Shown here: positions 54,637 through 63,030 of the stretch, one piece after another
How positions within the stretch are numbered: position 1 is the stretch's first letter
Layout: every line of letters begins with the position of its first letter
Assembly (NCBI RefSeq): GCF_013403985.1
Contig: NZ_JABFDF010000001.1
Span: 1,054,001 to 1,118,000, forward strand
Origin: Winogradskyella ludwigii
GTDB lineage: Bacteria; Bacteroidota; Bacteroidia; Flavobacteriales; Flavobacteriaceae
DNA: 64,000 nt
Direction of reading: 5' to 3'
The notes under the pieces: generated by a model
What the model was told of the DNA's origin: nothing
Databases searched by the model: none
Seen by the model: only the letters and a program-made list of their open reading frames with translations
Program-made: the position numbers and the translations under genes

Positions 54637-56004
54637 ATGGAAAGTAAAAAGAAACATTATGACATTTTTGTAATTGGCAGTGGAATTGCAGGTCAGACTG
54701 CTGCCAAAGCAGCTGTTGCAGCAGGATTATCAGTTGCTATTTCAGATAATCGTGAATTTGGAGGTACGTGCGCTACAAGAGGTTGCGATCCAAAAAAGGT
54801 ATTGATGCAGTTTGCAGACTTAGTGCAACACTCTAATCAACTTAAAAAATTAGGTATTTCTAAATCGCCAAAAATTAACTGGAAAGCCGTTCAGAAATTC
54901 AAAGCGTCATTTACAAAATCTATTCCTGCTTCAACCGAAAATAATTTAATGGATTTAGGCATTGACCTCTATCATCAATCCCCAAAATTCATAAGTCCTA
55001 ATGAAATTACAGTCGAAGGCAAAACTGTTTCAGCAGATAAATTTGTAATTGCTACAGGATATGTACCAAGAACATTAAAGGTTAAAGGTTCTGACTTATT
55101 AAAAACTAGCGATGACATTCTTAACTTGAAAAAAATCCCCGATTCTGCTATATTCATTGGTTCTGGTTATGTAGGTATGGAATTCTGTTACATGCTTTCT
55201 ACAATGGGTTGTAAGGTCACAATGGTTGACGTTGGAGACAGAGCACTCACACAATTTGATTCTTTTTTAGTTGAAAAGCTAACTGAAGTTTTAGAAAATA
55301 ATGGAGTAAAATTTATGTTTAATACCAAACCTATCGCTGTTGAAAAATTAAAGAAAAACCTAAAGCTAACGTATGAAAACCAAGGAAAAACAAAATCGAT
55401 AAAAGCTCGAAAAATTTTCAATACAGCAGGTCGTGTTCCTGCAACAGAAATGTTAGGTTTAGAAAATGCCAATATAAAAGCAGATGAATCTGGAATTTTG
55501 GTCAACGATTTTATGCAAAGTATAAGTCATAAAAATGTGTATGCCTGTGGAGATGTATCTAGTAAATCTTTACCATTAACACCACTTTCTGGTCTGCAAG
55601 GTTATATAGCAGGTCACAATATTATTAAGGAGAATTCTAAAGCTTTTGAAAACCCTTTAGTGCCTTCTGTAGTTTTTACCAAACCACAATTAGCAAATGT
55701 TGGGTACTCTGAAGAAGACGCAAAAAGCAGGTATAAAAACGTAACTATATATAAAGGAGAGGCTACTGATTGGTACAATGCCAAAAAAGAAAATGCAGAA
55801 GCTTATGCTTATAAAATTATAGTTAATAAACGTACTCAAAAAATAGTAGGTGCAAGCTTACTAAGCAATCAAGCCAATGAAAATATTAATATGTTTGCAA
55901 TGGCCATAAATAATGGTTTAACGGTTAGCGATTTTAAAAAACAGATATTTACATACCCTTCTTATACTAATGATTTAAAAAGTATGATGAAAGATGAACA
56001 ATAA
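54637..56004 (+). CDS. NAD(P)/FAD-dependent disulfide oxidoreductase-like flavoprotein
   Basis: 455-aa flavoprotein of the dihydrolipoamide dehydrogenase/glutathione reductase superfamily. FAD site GSGIAGQTAAKAA at the N-terminus; redox pair C45 and C50 in GGTCATRGCDPKK; NAD(P) site FIGSGYVGMEF; second FAD motif YACGDVSSKSLPLTPL. The C-terminal dimerisation domain has IFTYPSYTND where the standard HxxxxE catalytic pair would lie, so the usual His base is absent. It may reduce a small thiol, a metal or a quinone, but a standard lipoamide dehydrogenase is unlikely. It overlaps no gene and is followed 3 bp later by the uracil-DNA glycosylase gene. Confidence 0.85.
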   Translation: MESKKKHYDIFVIGSGIAGQTAAKAAVAAGLSVAISDNREFGGTCATRGCDPKKVLMQFADLVQHSNQLKKLGISKSPKINWKAVQKFKASFTKSIPASTENNLMDLGIDLYHQSPKFISPNEITVEGKTVSADKFVIATGYVPRTLKVKGSDLLKTSDDILNLKKIPDSAIFIGSGYVGMEFCYMLSTMGCKVTMVDVGDRALTQFDSFLVEKLTEVLENNGVKFMFNTKPIAVEKLKKNLKLTYENQGKTKSIKARKIFNTAGRVPATEMLGLENANIKADESGILVNDFMQSISHKNVYACGDVSSKSLPLTPLSGLQGYIAGHNIIKENSKAFENPLVPSVVFTKPQLANVGYSEEDAKSRYKNVTIYKGEATDWYNAKKENAEAYAYKIIVNKRTQKIVGASLLSNQANENINMFAMAINNGLTVSDFKKQIFTYPSYTNDLKSMMKDEQ

Positions 56005-56007
56005 AAA

Positions 56008-56580
56008 ATGGAAAACTTACTGCACAACATAAGCCAATGCACCATTTGTAAAGCGCATTTACCGTTAGGTCCAAGACCAGTTGCTACAGCACATATAAAT
56101 TCTAAAATTGTAATTATTGGTCAAGCACCAGGAACAAAAGTTCACGAATCTGGAATTCCTTGGGATGATCAAAGCGGAAAAAAATTAAGAACATGGCTCA
56201 ATGTTACTAACGAGCAATTTTATAACACAGAAAATTTTGCGATTATCCCAATGAGCTTTTGTTATCCTGGAAAAGCGAAAACAGGAGATTTACCACCAAG
56301 ACCTGAATGTGCACCACAGTGGCACGATGCCTTATTAGATAAAATGCCAAAGGTTGAATTAATTATTTTAATTGGCGCCTACGCACAGAAATACTATTTA
56401 AAAGAGAAAGCAAAACGAACATTAACAGAAACCGTTGGAGATTATAAAGACTATTTACCAACCTATTTTCCGATTCCACATCCATCACCAACCAATCGGT
56501 TTTGGAGAAGTAAAAATCCTTGGTTTGAGGAATTGGTAGTCCCTGAATTGCAGAAGAAGGTAAATTCATTACTTCCATAG
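56008..56580 (+). CDS. Uracil-DNA glycosylase family protein
   Basis: 190-aa protein of the uracil-DNA glycosylase superfamily (single-domain, related to families 4/5 and MUG-like forms). The N-terminal pair CTICKAHLP could be part of a cluster-binding site, but the second pair typical of family 4 is not obvious. Active-site motif GQAPGTKVHESGIPWDD and the C-terminal HPSPTNRFW are clear. Role: removal of uracil or other damaged bases. It starts 3 bp after the flavoprotein gene, so it is probably in the same transcript. Confidence 0.88.
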   Translation: MENLLHNISQCTICKAHLPLGPRPVATAHINSKIVIIGQAPGTKVHESGIPWDDQSGKKLRTWLNVTNEQFYNTENFAIIPMSFCYPGKAKTGDLPPRPECAPQWHDALLDKMPKVELIILIGAYAQKYYLKEKAKRTLTETVGDYKDYLPTYFPIPHPSPTNRFWRSKNPWFEELVVPELQKKVNSLLP

Positions 56581-56781
56581 TTTTGGAAAAGTAATTTTTG
56601 TTTTAGTATTCTTAATAAAGCTTTCCAAGTCTTTAATATCAGCCTCTAGATATAGATTTCTTAAAAAAATAATTTGTAAAATTTTTCCAATTCCCAATCT
56701 ATCTATGATCACTGCTATTGCTATTAATATTAAATATCGTTCCATATTCCCTTCAATTTTAAGATAAATTAAATCTGTCAT
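56569..56781 (-). CDS. Possible small membrane protein of unknown function
   Basis: Open frame of 70 aa whose end overlaps the uracil-DNA glycosylase stop by 12 bp. The N-terminal part (from an internal Met 13) is MERYLILIAIAVIIDRLGIG, a likely membrane segment, followed by a charged tail KDLESFIKNTKTK. An AGGGA stretch precedes the internal ATG at 56745, which would give 58 aa. No family is recognised. It may be real or just a chance frame. Confidence 0.3.
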   Translation of the reverse strand: MTDLIYLKIEGNMERYLILIAIAVIIDRLGIGKILQIIFLRNLYLEADIKDLESFIKNTKTKITFPKLWK

Positions 56782-56882
56782 TTTATATCAGAATTGATAT
56801 GGTTTGACCACTTATCTATATAACGGAAATACAGTTTTTTTGTAAGGATTTCATTCTAACTTTTTTTTCAAAAAAAACAAAA

Positions 56883-56902
56883 CCTCACTATTTCTAGTGA
56901 GG
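56883..56902 (-). terminator. Terminator after the YwqK-repeat lipoprotein gene
   Basis: CCTCACTA (56883-56890) pairs with TAGTGAGG (56895-56902), 4-nt loop; on the minus strand it is followed by TTTTGTTTTTTTT. Confidence 0.88.
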
Positions 56903-56929
56903 TCATTTATAAAATCTTGTGCTTTTATT

Positions 56930-57703
56930 TTAATTAAACAAGTTAAAATATTTCAAACCGTCTTGCGGATTAGCCTTTACATCAACACGTTTTATTTCTT
57001 TACCATCCTCATTTAATTCAAGTATAAACATGGTATCATTTTCTTCAACACGTTGTAAGTACAAGTGAGTTGTACCATCTTCATTATAAAATTTTACAGT
57101 TTCATAATTATCATAATTAGATGATACCATTTCAGAATAGATTTTCCCTTCAACAATTTTTTGCGTTATTGTTCTACTGTCTTTTATAAAACGTTGAGAC
57201 ACTATGTGCCCTAACAAATTAAAATTTTGCGTTTCTATAGGTTCTCCGTCTTCAATTTTTGATTCCGATTGTATTTTTCCATTATCAAAATAAGAATATT
57301 GACTACCCACTAAGATATCATTATTATAGCTACTCTTTTTGTTTAGAACTCCATCAATGTAATACATCAACTCATCACCATGTCTTTTACCATTAAAATA
57401 TTTTGTGTGAGAAAACATTTCTCCATTGGGATGAAAAACAATATAATCACCATTTAACACCCCTTCTTTAAATTCAAACTCCTCCCATTTAGACATTTTA
57501 TCTCCTACGACATAGTAGCCATCCATAAATTCTCTCGTCTTATTCAGTATATAATAATCTATTCCATTATAGTTATTAATTGTGTAAGCACCTCTTTCTA
57601 TAAAAGTGAAAGAATCATCATTCTTATCCTTTTCAGAAGACTTACAGCCAAATAGCAATAATGAATTTATTAAGATTAAGAGTGTGAATTTTAAAAATTT
57701 CAT
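56930..57703 (-). CDS. Lipoprotein with MORN/YwqK-type repeats
   Basis: 257-aa lipoprotein: signal MKFLKFTLLILINSLLLFGC with lipidation at C20. The body has YwqK/MORN-like repeats (GVLNGDYIVFHPNGEMFSHTKYFNGKRHGDELMYY, GVLNKKSSYNNDILVGSQYSYFDNGKIQSES), common in Bacteroidota envelope proteins. Although this repeat is often labelled 'toxin-antitoxin system YwqK component', no toxin or antitoxin partner is present. The ATG at 57703 is preferred over an upstream TTG. It follows the carboxymuconolactone decarboxylase-family gene by 17 bp. Confidence 0.8.
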   Translation of the reverse strand: MKFLKFTLLILINSLLLFGCKSSEKDKNDDSFTFIERGAYTINNYNGIDYYILNKTREFMDGYYVVGDKMSKWEEFEFKEGVLNGDYIVFHPNGEMFSHTKYFNGKRHGDELMYYIDGVLNKKSSYNNDILVGSQYSYFDNGKIQSESKIEDGEPIETQNFNLLGHIVSQRFIKDSRTITQKIVEGKIYSEMVSSNYDNYETVKFYNEDGTTHLYLQRVEENDTMFILELNEDGKEIKRVDVKANPQDGLKYFNLFN

Positions 57704-57720
57704 TGTCAATTTTATTCAAA

Positions 57721-58323
57721 TCAATATTGCGACCCATCATGCTTACCAACCTCATAACCGTGTTTTCCTAAATATTGATTTCCACTTTCAACAGCACCCT
57801 CTTCAATAGAAGTTCCCATAGAATCATTCCAACGGTTTAAATATCCAAATAAAGAAATTACACCTAACATTTCTACAATTTCACCTTCATCCCAATACTC
57901 ATATAAACGCTTTTTAATATCTGCATCTACTCCATTTGGCACTTGTGAAGCTGCTAAACTAAAATCGAGTGCAGCACGTTCTGCCTCAGAAAAAGCGGAA
58001 TGTGTTCTGTAGTCCCAAATATTATCTAACTGCTCTTGTTCTGCTCCATAACGTTCTGCAGCTCTAATGGCATGGGCTTGGCAATAGCGACAACCCGTAG
58101 AGTTACTACTTACCCAAGCAATCATTCGCTTTAAAGCAGAGGTTACGCGACCTTCATTGGCCATAACAGCCTTATTCAAATTAATAAAAGCTTTGCTTAT
58201 TGCTGGTCTCCGTTGCATGGTTAAAACTGAATTTGGGCAAAACCCAAGCGTTTCATTAAAAAATTCAGCTAATTCTTTGGTTTCTAAATCATGGTCCGCA
58301 GACAAAGGTGTTACTAATGCCAT
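57721..58323 (-). CDS. Carboxymuconolactone decarboxylase-family (AhpD-like) peroxidase-related protein
   Basis: 200-aa alpha-helical protein. The redox motif GCRYCQAHAIRAAERYG (C78, C81, H84) is that of the AhpD-like, peroxidase-related branch rather than true decarboxylases. Flanking helices with ALDFSLAASQVPNGVD and EIVEMLGVISLFGYLNRWND complete the fold. Expected to be a cytosolic antioxidant or thiol-redox enzyme; the exact partner is unknown. It is divergent from an OsmC-family gene across 66 bp, so a common oxidative-stress signal is possible. Confidence 0.9.
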   Translation of the reverse strand: MALVTPLSADHDLETKELAEFFNETLGFCPNSVLTMQRRPAISKAFINLNKAVMANEGRVTSALKRMIAWVSSNSTGCRYCQAHAIRAAERYGAEQEQLDNIWDYRTHSAFSEAERAALDFSLAASQVPNGVDADIKKRLYEYWDEGEIVEMLGVISLFGYLNRWNDSMGTSIEEGAVESGNQYLGKHGYEVGKHDGSQY

Positions 58324-58389
58324 AGTTATTTTTTTAGTAGTATTTTTGATTGGACAAGATACTCGTTCTAATTTTTAAACTAAAATAAA

Positions 58390-58818
58390 ATGGCTGATAA
58401 AATAACAACACACTGGAGAGGAAACATGACCTTTGAATCTGATAATCCTAGATGGTCTTCAATAATGATGGATGCTTCAGAAGAATTTGGAGGTACTGGT
58501 TCAGGTATGGCTCCTAAAGCAATGATGCTATCATCTTTAGCAGGTTGCTCTGGATTAGATGTAATTTCTACTCTAGATAAAATGAAAGTTGAAATTGATG
58601 ATTTTAAAATTGAAGTTTCAGGCGAATTAACCGAAGAACATCCAAAGATTTACCATAAAGTAATTGTAGATTATCATTTTTATGGTTCAGATTTAAATGA
58701 AAAAAAATGCGAACGTGCTGTAAACTTATCCGTCGATAAATATTGCGGAGTTATGGAAATGTTTAGACAATTTGCAACCGTAGAAACCAATATTCATTTT
58801 CACATAATAGCAAAATAA
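58390..58818 (+). CDS. OsmC family protein
   Basis: 142-aa protein of the OsmC/Ohr peroxiredoxin-like superfamily. The two redox cysteines are C53 (LSSLAGCSGLDV) and C119 (VDKYCGVMEM). The pattern fits the general OsmC branch more than Ohr. Function: reduction of organic or inorganic peroxides with thiol reductants. It is divergent from an AhpD-like gene and 17 bp before recJ, with which it may share a transcript. Confidence 0.92.
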   Translation: MADKITTHWRGNMTFESDNPRWSSIMMDASEEFGGTGSGMAPKAMMLSSLAGCSGLDVISTLDKMKVEIDDFKIEVSGELTEEHPKIYHKVIVDYHFYGSDLNEKKCERAVNLSVDKYCGVMEMFRQFATVETNIHFHIIAK

Positions 58819-58835
58819 AATCAATTATAAATTTT

Positions 58836-60527
58836 ATGCGTTGGACATTAAAACCAAAACCTGAAACTACACAAGTGGCAACACTAAAGAAAGCACTTGG
58901 CGTTGATGATATCGTTGCAACATTATTACTGCAACGCGGCATTGATACATACGAAGCTGCCAAAACTTTTTTCAGACCAAGTTTTAATGAACTTCACGAT
59001 CCATACTTAATGAAAGATATGGACAAAGCGGTTGCTAGAATTGAAAAAGCAATTGAAGCAGGCGAAAACATTATGGTTTATGGAGATTATGATGTCGATG
59101 GCACAACGTCTGTAGCCTTAATGTCTTCATATTTAAAAACAAGAATTGACACAATTGCCACCTACATTCCAGATCGTTATGATGAAGGTTACGGAATTTC
59201 TTATAAAGGCATTGACTTTGCAGACGACAATGATTTTTCGTTAATTATTGCGCTCGATTGTGGTATAAAAGCCATAGACAAAGTTGCTTATGCGAATGAA
59301 AAAGGTATTGATTTTATTATTTGCGATCACCACAGACCAGGTGCAGAAATCCCAAATGCCATTGCTGTTTTAGATCCAAAACAAGACGATTGCAATTATC
59401 CTTTTAAAGAACTTTGTGGTTGTGGAGTTGGCTTTAAATTAATTACCGCTTTAGCCGGAAACCAAGGTCAAACGGTTGAAGATTTAGTAGAATATTTAGA
59501 TTTGGTAGCCACAGCAATTGGTGCAGATATTGTACCAATTGTTGATGAAAACAGAGCCTTGGCTTATATGGGTTTACATGTTATAAATACCAACCCAAGA
59601 CCAGGCATGAAAGCTATTATAGCTGAGGTAAAAAAAGACTATCTCACCATTACAGATGTAGTTTTTATTATTGCACCACGTATTAATGCAGCCGGACGAA
59701 TGAAACACGGCAACCATGCTGTAACACTTTTAACAGAAACTGATTTTAACTTAGCGGCAAAATATGCCATGGACATTGACGAATTTAACACAGACCGTCG
59801 TGAAACCGATAAACGCATTACAGAAGAAGCTCTAATACAAATTGAAAAAGATAATGAACAAAAAGGTTTTACAACCGTTGTTTATCATGAAACTTGGCAC
59901 AAAGGAGTTATAGGTATTGTTGCTTCCCGTTTAATAGAAACCTATTACAGACCAACCTTAGTATTTACAAAAAGTGGAGACAAATTAGCAGCATCTGCAC
60001 GTTCAGTTTCTGGTTTTGATGTTTATAATGCATTGGAAGCCTGCTCAGAACATATTGAACAATTTGGAGGTCATAAATATGCAGCTGGATTAACTTTAGA
60101 TCCAAAAAATTACGAAGCTTTTAAAGCCAAGTTTGAAAGTGTAGTCAAAGAAACTATAGACCCCAAGTTATTAACACGCGAACTAAAAATAGATTTGAAT
60201 ATTGAGTTAGGCGAAATCAATGATAAACTCATGCGAATCCTAAAGCAATTTGCACCTTTTGGGCCAGGAAACTTGTCACCAACCTTTATGTCGCAAAACC
60301 TTAAAGATACAGGTTGGGGAAAATGTGTTGGCGAAGACAATAAGCATATTCGATTAACTGTAACCCAATCATTCAATGATAAAATTGTTTGTATTGGCTT
60401 TGGCTTAGGCGATAAAATTGATATCATAAAAAGCAAAAGACCATTTAGCGCAGCGTATTCCATAGACGAAAACCATTGGAATGGCAATGTGAGTTTACAA
60501 TTGAAATTGAAGGATATAAAAGAATAA
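58836..60527 (+). CDS. recJ: Single-stranded-DNA exonuclease RecJ
   Basis: 563-aa 5'-3' exonuclease used in recombination and mismatch repair. DHH phosphoesterase motifs: YGDYDVDGTTSVALM, DCGIKA and the DHH of ICDHHRPG. The DHHA1 domain has INAAGRMKHGNHAV and FGGHKYAAGLTLD, followed by the OB-like C-terminal domain (FAPFGPGNLSPTF). Length is normal. It lies 17 bp after the OsmC gene. Confidence 0.97.
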   Translation: MRWTLKPKPETTQVATLKKALGVDDIVATLLLQRGIDTYEAAKTFFRPSFNELHDPYLMKDMDKAVARIEKAIEAGENIMVYGDYDVDGTTSVALMSSYLKTRIDTIATYIPDRYDEGYGISYKGIDFADDNDFSLIIALDCGIKAIDKVAYANEKGIDFIICDHHRPGAEIPNAIAVLDPKQDDCNYPFKELCGCGVGFKLITALAGNQGQTVEDLVEYLDLVATAIGADIVPIVDENRALAYMGLHVINTNPRPGMKAIIAEVKKDYLTITDVVFIIAPRINAAGRMKHGNHAVTLLTETDFNLAAKYAMDIDEFNTDRRETDKRITEEALIQIEKDNEQKGFTTVVYHETWHKGVIGIVASRLIETYYRPTLVFTKSGDKLAASARSVSGFDVYNALEACSEHIEQFGGHKYAAGLTLDPKNYEAFKAKFESVVKETIDPKLLTRELKIDLNIELGEINDKLMRILKQFAPFGPGNLSPTFMSQNLKDTGWGKCVGEDNKHIRLTVTQSFNDKIVCIGFGLGDKIDIIKSKRPFSAAYSIDENHWNGNVSLQLKLKDIKE

Positions 60528-60553
60528 AACTTACAACTCTTCGTTGATTAGAC

Positions 60554-61660
60554 ATGAAACAATCAATTCGATTCTTATTTCTTTTTTGTTGCTTCATTTC
60601 AACGAGTCAAAACTTAGTTTTAAACCCAAGTTTTGAAGCGCATTCATCTTATAAATGCAAAATATATTTAGGAGGATTTAATGATGGTATTTTAGATTGG
60701 TCTATTCCAAATTATGGTTCTACTGATTTCTTTGATACCTGCAGTGAGGATAATGGTGCCAAAAACTATAATGGTTTTCAAATGCCTAAAACAGGTTCTA
60801 CTTATGCTGGTATGTATTTTTTTACAGACAAAAACTACAGAGAATATGTTCAAGGAGAACTTTCTAAAACATTAATAAAAGGAAAGAAATACAAAATGAC
60901 TTTTTATTTGAGTTTAGCAGATAAATCGTCTTATGCTTTAAAAGATATTCAAGTTTTAATTACGGAAGAAAAACTAAAACCTTGTCATCATTCTAATGCT
61001 TGTGATAAGGCTATTAAACCGTCTAAAGCGACTGAAGGAAAGTTTAAAATGTATTCAAATCCTGATAATATTTATTTTTCTAATAAAGAGTCTTGGATGG
61101 CATATACTTTCGAATTTACAGCCGAAGGTTACGAGAACTACTTCTCTATTGGTAATTTTCATAAAAACTCTAAGACTAAAAAACAGAAAGAACTTTCTAA
61201 TAGTCCTTATTTGTTTTCTTATTACTACATAGATGACGTTACAATTGAACCATCAGGAAAAGATAACGTCAGAAAAAAAATTATCAAAACGACTGAAGAA
61301 CCGACTATAAACACTAATGAGATTTACACCTTCAAAAATGTATTATTTGATTTTGATAAAGCCGAATTGTTAGCTATTTCTGAAGTAGAACTCAATGAAC
61401 TATACAAGCATTTAGAAATTAATCCCAAGTTAAAAGTTGAAATTTATGGTCATACAGATAATGTTGGTCTAGATAAAAGGAATAAAGAATTATCAGAGCA
61501 ACGTGCAAAAGCTGTTGTAGATTATTTAATTGAAAAGGGTTTGAATGTAACCCGAATTACATCCTTTGGCTTTGGAAGTACACAACCTATTTCAACAAAT
61601 GAAACCAAAGAAGGTCAGCAATTAAATAGACGTGTTGCTTTTAAGTTAATTGAAATGTAA
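60554..61660 (+). CDS. OmpA-domain exported protein
   Basis: 368-aa exported protein, signal peptide ending in FISTSQ. Residues of about 20-235 resemble a carbohydrate-binding-like beta-sandwich (NLVLNPSFEAHSSYKC, GKKYKMTFYLSLADKS, YSYYIDDVTIEP-like end). The C-terminal OmpA domain (about 260-366) has VLFDFDKAELLAISEVEL and IYGHTDNVGLDKRNKELSEQRAKAVVDYLI for binding peptidoglycan. No membrane barrel is visible. It probably sits in the periplasm tied to the wall; why it carries an NPSFE-type domain is unknown. It follows recJ by 26 bp. Confidence 0.9.
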   Translation: MKQSIRFLFLFCCFISTSQNLVLNPSFEAHSSYKCKIYLGGFNDGILDWSIPNYGSTDFFDTCSEDNGAKNYNGFQMPKTGSTYAGMYFFTDKNYREYVQGELSKTLIKGKKYKMTFYLSLADKSSYALKDIQVLITEEKLKPCHHSNACDKAIKPSKATEGKFKMYSNPDNIYFSNKESWMAYTFEFTAEGYENYFSIGNFHKNSKTKKQKELSNSPYLFSYYYIDDVTIEPSGKDNVRKKIIKTTEEPTINTNEIYTFKNVLFDFDKAELLAISEVELNELYKHLEINPKLKVEIYGHTDNVGLDKRNKELSEQRAKAVVDYLIEKGLNVTRITSFGFGSTQPISTNETKEGQQLNRRVAFKLIEM

Positions 61661-61679
61661 AATAAACCTCAGCTTATTT

Positions 61680-61687
61680 TACATTTG
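61680..61687 (+). promoter_or_regulatory. -7 promoter element for the MFS gene
   Basis: TACATTTG, exact match to TAnnTTTG, 65 nt upstream of the GTG start at 61753. The palindrome at 61703-61735 lies in the predicted leader. Confidence 0.45.
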
Positions 61688-61702
61688 TACCCAATCATTT
61701 GC

Positions 61703-61735
61703 AGACTTGCTAGGTTTTTAAAACCTGCTAGGTCT
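61703..61735. repeat. Short imperfect palindrome with repeated GCTAGGT
   Basis: GACTTGCTAGGTTTTTAAAA is followed by ACCTGCTAGGTC. It has two direct TGCTAGGT units (61708 and 61726) and an overall inverted arrangement around TTTTTAAAA. It lies between the OmpA-domain and MFS genes. Its TTTTAAAACCT core recurs in the sufD-sufS hairpin. Confidence 0.5.
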
Positions 61736-61752
61736 CTTAACTTTACATTAGA

Positions 61753-63030
61753 GTGGCAAAAAACGACCCATACGCAGCATTAAGAATCAAAGAATTCAAT
61801 ATTTTTTTACTAGTTAGATTTGCTTTGGTTTTTGGTTGGTCTATGCAGTTTGTGGTTATAGAATGGCAAGTTTACGCATTAACCAAAGATCCATTATCAT
61901 TAGGTATAATTGGTTTAATGGAAATTATTCCGGCCTTAGGAATGGCCTTATTTGCAGGCCACATTGTAGACCAGAAAGAAAAACGAAACCTTTTAGCACT
62001 TTGCATTGCAGCATTTTCTTTAATTAGCTTTGGTCTATTTTGGTTAACATCACCAGAAATTTCTGAATCATGGTCAACCAAAGCGATTTTGTACTCTATC
62101 TATGGGTTGGTGTTCTTTGGAGGTTTTTTACGTTCGTTTTTTGGACCATCAATTTTTTCATTAGTAGCGTTAATTGTACCTAAAAAAATCTATCCAAATG
62201 CTGCCACTTGGAATAGCTCAACTTGGCAAATGTCGCGTGTTTTGGGTGTTGGTTTTGCTGGTTTTTCTATAAGTTGGATTGGTGTACATTGGTCTTTATG
62301 TATCATTTTTGGGTTGATAATATTTGCATTAGTCGTTTTATTTCAAGTAAAAAAGAAGCCAATATTAAATCCTAATATTGGAGAACCGATGATACAAAGC
62401 CTAAAAGAAGGTGTCAATTTTGTATTTAAAACTAAAGCCGTTTTAGGAGCCTTAACTCTAGATATGGTGTCTGTTTTATTTGGCGGAGCTGTAGCACTTT
62501 TAGCTGTGTTTGCTGAAGACATACTAAAAGTAGGTCCAAGAGGGTTTGGAGTTTTAGTCGCTGCACCTTCTGTTGGTGCATTTTTAACTATGTTGGTTAC
62601 AGCTTATATTCCCATTAGCAAAAATGCAGGTATGAAATTACTGATTGCCATATTTGGATTTGGAGCTTGTATTGTAGTTTTTGGATTATCATCAACCTTT
62701 TGGATATCTGTTGTCGCTTTATTCTTTAGTGGAGTTACAGATGGAGTTTCTATGGTGATTAGACAAACCATTCTTCAGTTAAAAACACCAGACCATATGC
62801 GTGGACGTGTATCTTCTGTGAATTCAATGTTTGTTGGTTCGTCTAACGAACTAGGTGCTTTTGAAAGTGGCTTAACCGCAAAACTAATGGGTACTGCAAC
62901 TGCAGTTGTTTTTGGAGGAACCATGACCTTAATTACTGTTATAACAACTGCTGTGGTTTCTCCATCATTTAGAAAACTAGATTTGCGACAAGATATTGAG
63001 GAACACGAAAAAGAGGAGGAAACAGTTTAA
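61753..63030 (+). CDS. MFS transporter
   Basis: 425-aa integral membrane protein of the major facilitator superfamily (MFS_3/DHA-like type). Around 10-12 hydrophobic segments can be traced; the pattern GHIVDQKEKR in the loop after TM2 is like the A-motif. The tail is charged (EEHEKEEETV). The start codon is GTG with the peptide (M)AKNDPYAALRI, the earliest start after the promoter. Substrate unknown; enterobactin-exporter-like and multidrug relatives share the subfamily. It is convergent with lpxH, overlapping 4 bp at the stop codons. Confidence 0.88.
   Translation: MAKNDPYAALRIKEFNIFLLVRFALVFGWSMQFVVIEWQVYALTKDPLSLGIIGLMEIIPALGMALFAGHIVDQKEKRNLLALCIAAFSLISFGLFWLTSPEISESWSTKAILYSIYGLVFFGGFLRSFFGPSIFSLVALIVPKKIYPNAATWNSSTWQMSRVLGVGFAGFSISWIGVHWSLCIIFGLIIFALVVLFQVKKKPILNPNIGEPMIQSLKEGVNFVFKTKAVLGALTLDMVSVLFGGAVALLAVFAEDILKVGPRGFGVLVAAPSVGAFLTMLVTAYIPISKNAGMKLLIAIFGFGACIVVFGLSSTFWISVVALFFSGVTDGVSMVIRQTILQLKTPDHMRGRVSSVNSMFVGSSNELGAFESGLTAKLMGTATAVVFGGTMTLITVITTAVVSPSFRKLDLRQDIEEHEKEEETV

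Noticed and set aside
56930..57703. Toxin-antitoxin system component
   Set aside because: The YwqK repeat label is misleading; the protein is a lipoprotein, and no toxin or antitoxin gene is adjacent.
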